In this document: in pieces, positions 61,921-64,000 of the stretch
Layout: each line of letters starts with the position of its first letter
Numbering within the stretch: position 1 is the first letter of the stretch
Assembly (NCBI GenBank): GCA_017630155.1
Contig: JAGBVU010000029.1
Location: forward strand, 1-64,000
Direction of reading: 5' to 3'
DNA from: Bacteroidales bacterium
GTDB lineage: Bacteria > Bacteroidota > Bacteroidia > Bacteroidales > UBA932
DNA: 64,000 bases
Made by a program: the position numbers and the translations under genes
The notes under the pieces: generated by a model
What the model saw: the letters and a program-made list of their open reading frames with translations, nothing else
The model's database searches: none
What the model was told of the DNA's origin: nothing

Positions 61921-62895
61921 CTATTTTTTGGATTTAACAGGTTTGACCATAGCACTATACTCATCTGGGGTAATATCCAGATTGAAGTAATTCAAAGGGT
62001 TTACTGTTTTGTTTTTATAGAATACCTCGTAATGGATGTGAGGCCCTTGTGATCTTCCTGTATTGCCGAGTTCAGCTATATGCTCTCCCCTTTTGACCAC
62101 CTGTCCCTCCTTCACCAGAGAAGCCCTCAGATGGGCATATCTTGTCTTGTATCCGAAGCCGTGGTCGATTATGATATAATTGCCGTATCCCATGAAATCG
62201 TGTGCCACCTTGGAAACCACACCATCACCTGTAGCGTAGATAGGCTCACCCTGCTTTTTGCACGCAAGGTCCACACCGTGGTGGAATCTTGGCCTTTTGG
62301 TAAACGGATCGTTTCTCATACCGAAACGTGACACCATACGAACTTTTGACTTGTCGGTAGTCACCGGTGGAATTGAGGGGATACATGATGCCATCTCCTC
62401 CGAGCGCTTGGCTATAGATGATATCTCATCCAGAGACTTGACCTGGATATATGCCTTTTTGGAGAGGATGTCAAGTTTGGCCGACAATGAGGCCAACTTG
62501 CCCGATGCATCATACAACTCCAGAAAGGAGTATCTGTCCACACCACCGAAACCGGCATCCCTGATATCTGTAGAGAGCGAATCCATACCGAAAATCGGAC
62601 GGTATACTGTATTGTCCCTCATCTGTAATTCACTCAGGATCGCATTGGTCTGAGCATACTTCTCCGAGAGGACATCCAATTTGGAGTGATATTCAGCATT
62701 TTGTCTCTTAAGTATGGTGGTTTTGGGGAGTTCGAGACCAAGGACGTCGGTATATAGAAACATATACAGAATGAAAAGGCCGAAACTCACAAGGGCCATC
62801 ACCACGCCACCCATAAAGCGGCGCGAAAATGGTATTTTAACCTCCTCATACTGGAGAGTTTCGCTATTGAACCTGTATTTTACTTTCTTTGACAT
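61921..62895 (-). CDS. Membrane-anchored M23/LytM peptidase-like protein (first copy)
   Basis: 324 residues from the ATG at 62895; a GTG eight codons upstream is not needed. One membrane segment (about 30-52 of this protein), coiled coil, LytM domain with RFHHGVDLAC and HIHYEVFY carrying the zinc ligands and YAHLRAS the catalytic histidine. It is divergent from alaS. The two tandem M23 proteins likely form a pair acting in cell-wall growth or division. Confidence 0.88.
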   Translation of the reverse strand: MSKKVKYRFNSETLQYEEVKIPFSRRFMGGVVMALVSFGLFILYMFLYTDVLGLELPKTTILKRQNAEYHSKLDVLSEKYAQTNAILSELQMRDNTVYRPIFGMDSLSTDIRDAGFGGVDRYSFLELYDASGKLASLSAKLDILSKKAYIQVKSLDEISSIAKRSEEMASCIPSIPPVTTDKSKVRMVSRFGMRNDPFTKRPRFHHGVDLACKKQGEPIYATGDGVVSKVAHDFMGYGNYIIIDHGFGYKTRYAHLRASLVKEGQVVKRGEHIAELGNTGRSQGPHIHYEVFYKNKTVNPLNYFNLDITPDEYSAMVKPVKSKK

Positions 62896-62921
62896 CCTAT
62901 TTATCCAAAATAAAGACACCG

Positions 62922-62957
62922 CAAATTTAAATATTTTTAATAAAAAAACTATTTTTG
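62922..62957. promoter_or_regulatory. Divergent -7 boxes between the M23 genes and alaS
   Basis: TAAATTTG on the minus strand (62929-62922) faces the M23 unit; TATTTTTG on the plus strand (62950-62957) faces alaS. Both fit TAnnTTTG, but the -33 boxes are not recognisable in this very AT-rich gap. Confidence 0.5.
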
Positions 62958-62993
62958 TACCTTATTTATACACGAAGTAGGAGATTTAATCAT

Positions 62994-64000
62994 ATGATGA
63001 CATCTAAAGAGATAAGAAACAGATTCTTAGAGTTCTTCGCATCGAAGAATCACACCATCGTCCCATCTGCACCAATGGTTGTCAAGGGGGACCCGACACT
63101 TATGTTTACAAATGCAGGTATGAACCAGTTCAAGGATTGGTTCCTCGGCAATACCCCCATCAAATACCCCAGAGTGGCCGACACACAGAAATGTCTTCGT
63201 GTAAGCGGCAAGCACAACGACCTTGAGGAGGTAGGACACGACACCTACCACCACACAATGTTTGAGATGCTGGGCAACTGGAGCTTTGGTGACTATTTCA
63301 AAAAAGAGGCCATCGCATGGGCTTGGGAGCTCCTCACCGAGGTGTACAAACTTGACAAGGACAGACTCTATGTTACCATCTTCGAGGGCAATCCTGAAGA
63401 GGGTGTAGATCTTGACCACGAGGCTGAGCAGTGCTGGCTTGAGCACGTATCTGCAGACCGCATAATCCTTGGAAACAAAAAGGACAATTTCTGGGAGATG
63501 GGTGAGACTGGTCCTTGCGGCCCCTGCAGCGAGATCCACATTGACCTGCGTGACAACGAAGAGAGAAAAGCTGTTTCAGGCAAAGATCTTGTCAACACAG
63601 GCCATAGCCTCGTAATAGAGATATGGAACCTGGTATTTATCCAGTACAACAGAAAAGCCAACGGCCAGCTTGAGCTTCTCCCCAACAAGCACGTGGATAC
63701 AGGTATGGGCTTCGAGAGACTTGTAATGGCAGTAAACGGCAACAAGAGCAACTACGATGGCGACATCTTCCAGACAATAATCGGCAAAATCTCCGAGATT
63801 TCAGGTAAGAAATATGGTCAGTCTGAGGATCTTGATATAGCGATGAGGGTTATCTCTGACCACATCCGCGCCATCAGTTTCTCTATAGCAGACGGTCAGC
63901 TCCCTTCAAATGTGAAAGCAGGATATGTCATCCGTCGCATCCTTCGCCGTGCTGTACGCTACGGTTATACATTCCTGGGGCTCAACACTCCATTCCTATG
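62994..64000 (+). CDS. alaS: Alanyl-tRNA synthetase (N-terminal part, cut by the window end)
   Basis: About 335 residues are present before the window ends; the full protein would be near 870. The start is ATG at 62994 or 62997 ([15 protein letters not shown]). Class II catalytic core motifs are visible: [58 protein letters not shown], and [11 protein letters not shown]. It charges tRNA-Ala. The downstream tRNA-binding and editing domains lie outside. Confidence 0.97.
   Translation, partial: MMTSKEIRNRFLEFFASKNHTIVPSAPMVVKGDPTLMFTNAGMNQFKDWFLGNTPIKYPRVADTQKCLRVSGKHNDLEEVGHDTYHHTMFEMLGNWSFGDYFKKEAIAWAWELLTEVYKLDKDRLYVTIFEGNPEEGVDLDHEAEQCWLEHVSADRIILGNKKDNFWEMGETGPCGPCSEIHIDLRDNEERKAVSGKDLVNTGHSLVIEIWNLVFIQYNRKANGQLELLPNKHVDTGMGFERLVMAVNGNKSNYDGDIFQTIIGKISEISGKKYGQSEDLDIAMRVISDHIRAISFSIADGQLPSNVKAGYVIRRILRRAVRYGYTFLGLNTPFL

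Noticed and set aside
1-64000. Insertion sequences, prophage, integrase or toxin-antitoxin genes
   Set aside because: No transposase, recombinase, phage or toxin motifs were recognised in any reading frame of appreciable length.

Overview
The window reads as a chromosomal segment of a Bacteroidales (phylum Bacteroidota) anaerobe. The evidence is an adjacent SusC/SusD pair, a fimbrillin-family lipoprotein, pyruvate:ferredoxin oxidoreductase, a complete Rnf complex, OstA-like and SurA-like envelope genes behind guaB, and Bacteroidota-type promoters (TTTG, 19-20 bases, TAnnTTTG). Most starts have little Shine-Dalgarno sequence, as is usual in this phylum. The family or genus cannot be fixed from this sequence. 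Gene content is mostly core metabolism and envelope biogenesis. No transposase, integrase, phage gene or CRISPR array was seen.

Layout. 1-27 is the 5' end of a 16S rRNA gene on the minus strand, with its leader and promoter. 350-4353 (minus) holds a carboxyltransferase with a biotin-like domain that lacks the biotin lysine, and a GH3 NagZ-like lipidless secreted hydrolase. 4415-4842 holds tRNA-His, a terminator, an inverted copy of the tRNA 3' end and a structured non-coding stretch, followed by a DHOD-like flavoprotein. 5827-12878 (minus) is gltS, a fimbrillin-like lipoprotein and a giant repeat-rich surface protein. 12964-24361 (plus) holds a DUF5009-type acyltransferase, an HdeD-like protein, fabD, the PFOR and an isolated SusCD pair; tRNA-Arg lies here on the opposite strand.

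24464-42578 is an unbroken minus-strand run. In transcription order it contains NlpC/P60 endopeptidase, Tat-exported dipeptide epimerase, a small unknown protein, guaB, two SurA/PpiC-like proteins, an OstA-like protein, then hutH-hutI-MBL hydrolase-ftcD (histidine to glutamate, with no hutU here), and fabH-fabK-fabF-fabZ-fabG. 42676-44068 (plus) has a YhcH-like protein and a radical SAM protein. 44211-50191 (minus) has a coiled-coil lipoprotein and barrel protein pair, rpsO-pnp, and an RNA methyltransferase. 50278-51558 (plus) is glyA.

51634-58908 (minus) is dnaB-rseC-rnfBCDGEA-TPR, the Rnf ion pump that would couple reduced ferredoxin (made by the PFOR) to NAD+ and an ion gradient. 58995-62895 (minus) is two LytM/M23 proteins, a MerR-like regulator, a Nif3-like protein and a zinc-ribbon coiled-coil protein. 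The window ends inside alaS.

The most interesting items are: the biotinyl domain without its lysine; the inverted tRNA-His 3' end and adjoining structured DNA; the 81-bp tandem repeat in the surface protein; the coiled-coil lipoprotein with an EF-hand-like loop paired with a barrel protein; the hut genes fused into an envelope operon; and an rpsO promoter whose -33 box lies in the U-tract of the preceding terminator.
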